DNA of 7,427 bases, taken from positions 1 through 7,427 of the forward strand of contig CAMWKC010000102.1 of NCBI GenBank assembly GCA_947174735.1. Direction: 5' to 3'. The notes beneath the pieces are model-generated. The model saw only the letters and a program-made list of their open reading frames with translations, did no database searches and had not been told where the DNA came from. This document shows, one piece after another, positions 7,319-7,427 of this stretch (within the stretch, counting starts at the first letter, position 1; each line of letters starts with the position of its first letter). Position numbers and translations under genes: made by a program. The stretch is from an uncultured Porphyromonadaceae bacterium (GTDB lineage Bacteria; Bacteroidota; Bacteroidia; Bacteroidales; Muribaculaceae).

Positions 7319-7427
7319 ATCATACCAAAAAGAAAAAAAGATAATAAGAAACAACAAAATAAACACGAGGCCACATATTAGCGCATATATATATCCCCCG
7401 AAACACATCCCCAACCACGCCTACAGA

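Noticed and set aside
7319..7427. Terminator or promoter after the lipoprotein gene
   Set aside because: The region is A-rich then AT/C-rich. I found no stem with a T-run and no TAnnTTTG match on the + strand; a TATTTTG-like string on the minus strand lacks one base of the consensus and points into the lipoprotein gene.
1..7427. Novel defence, mobile or CRISPR-like system
   Set aside because: No transposase, integrase, repeat-spacer array, toxin-antitoxin pair, reverse transcriptase or nuclease is visible. All four genes belong to the outer-membrane barrel, hydrolase, RSH and lipoprotein classes.

Overview
The window looks like chromosomal DNA from a member of the Bacteroidota, most likely order Bacteroidales. 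A Muribaculaceae-like source is a guess. Three things point there: an exported OmpB-type outer-membrane barrel with an N-terminal carboxypeptidase-regulatory-like domain; near-absence of Shine-Dalgarno sequences ahead of the genes; and two perfect matches to the Bacteroidota -7 promoter consensus TAnnTTTG, one 45 bases ahead of the first gene and one 61 bases ahead of the third. All four genes lie on the + strand.

Layout. Bases 1-139 hold a leader with a candidate promoter. Bases 140-2986 encode a 948-residue outer-membrane beta-barrel protein with a Pro/Gly-rich C-terminal tail. The 128-base gap that follows is dominated by a long perfect hairpin followed by a T-run (3038-3100), read as a terminator. 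Bases 3115-4188 encode an exported serine alpha/beta hydrolase. A 141-base gap (4189-4329) holds the best promoter in the window and a 14-base tandem repeat in the predicted mRNA leader. Bases 4330-6528 encode a long RelA/SpoT-family (p)ppGpp synthetase whose N-terminal HD hydrolase domain has lost its metal-binding and catalytic residues. After 34 bases, 6563-7318 encodes a small coiled-coil lipoprotein, probably on the same transcript. Bases 7319-7427 are A-rich then AT/C-rich, and I see no gene, terminator or convincing promoter in them.

How the genes fit together. The barrel protein and the hydrolase are both envelope or exported proteins, but the hairpin between them argues against simple co-transcription. 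The RelA-type synthetase and the lipoprotein form a probable two-gene unit driven by the 4238-4269 promoter; no functional link between them is visible.

This is mostly ordinary core-genome content. I found no mobile element, CRISPR array, RNA gene or defence system. The most interesting points are the hydrolase-dead RelA that keeps an RxKD synthetase motif, the long hairpin ending 18 bases before a start codon, the tandem repeat in the relA leader, and the uncharacterised lipoprotein beside relA.
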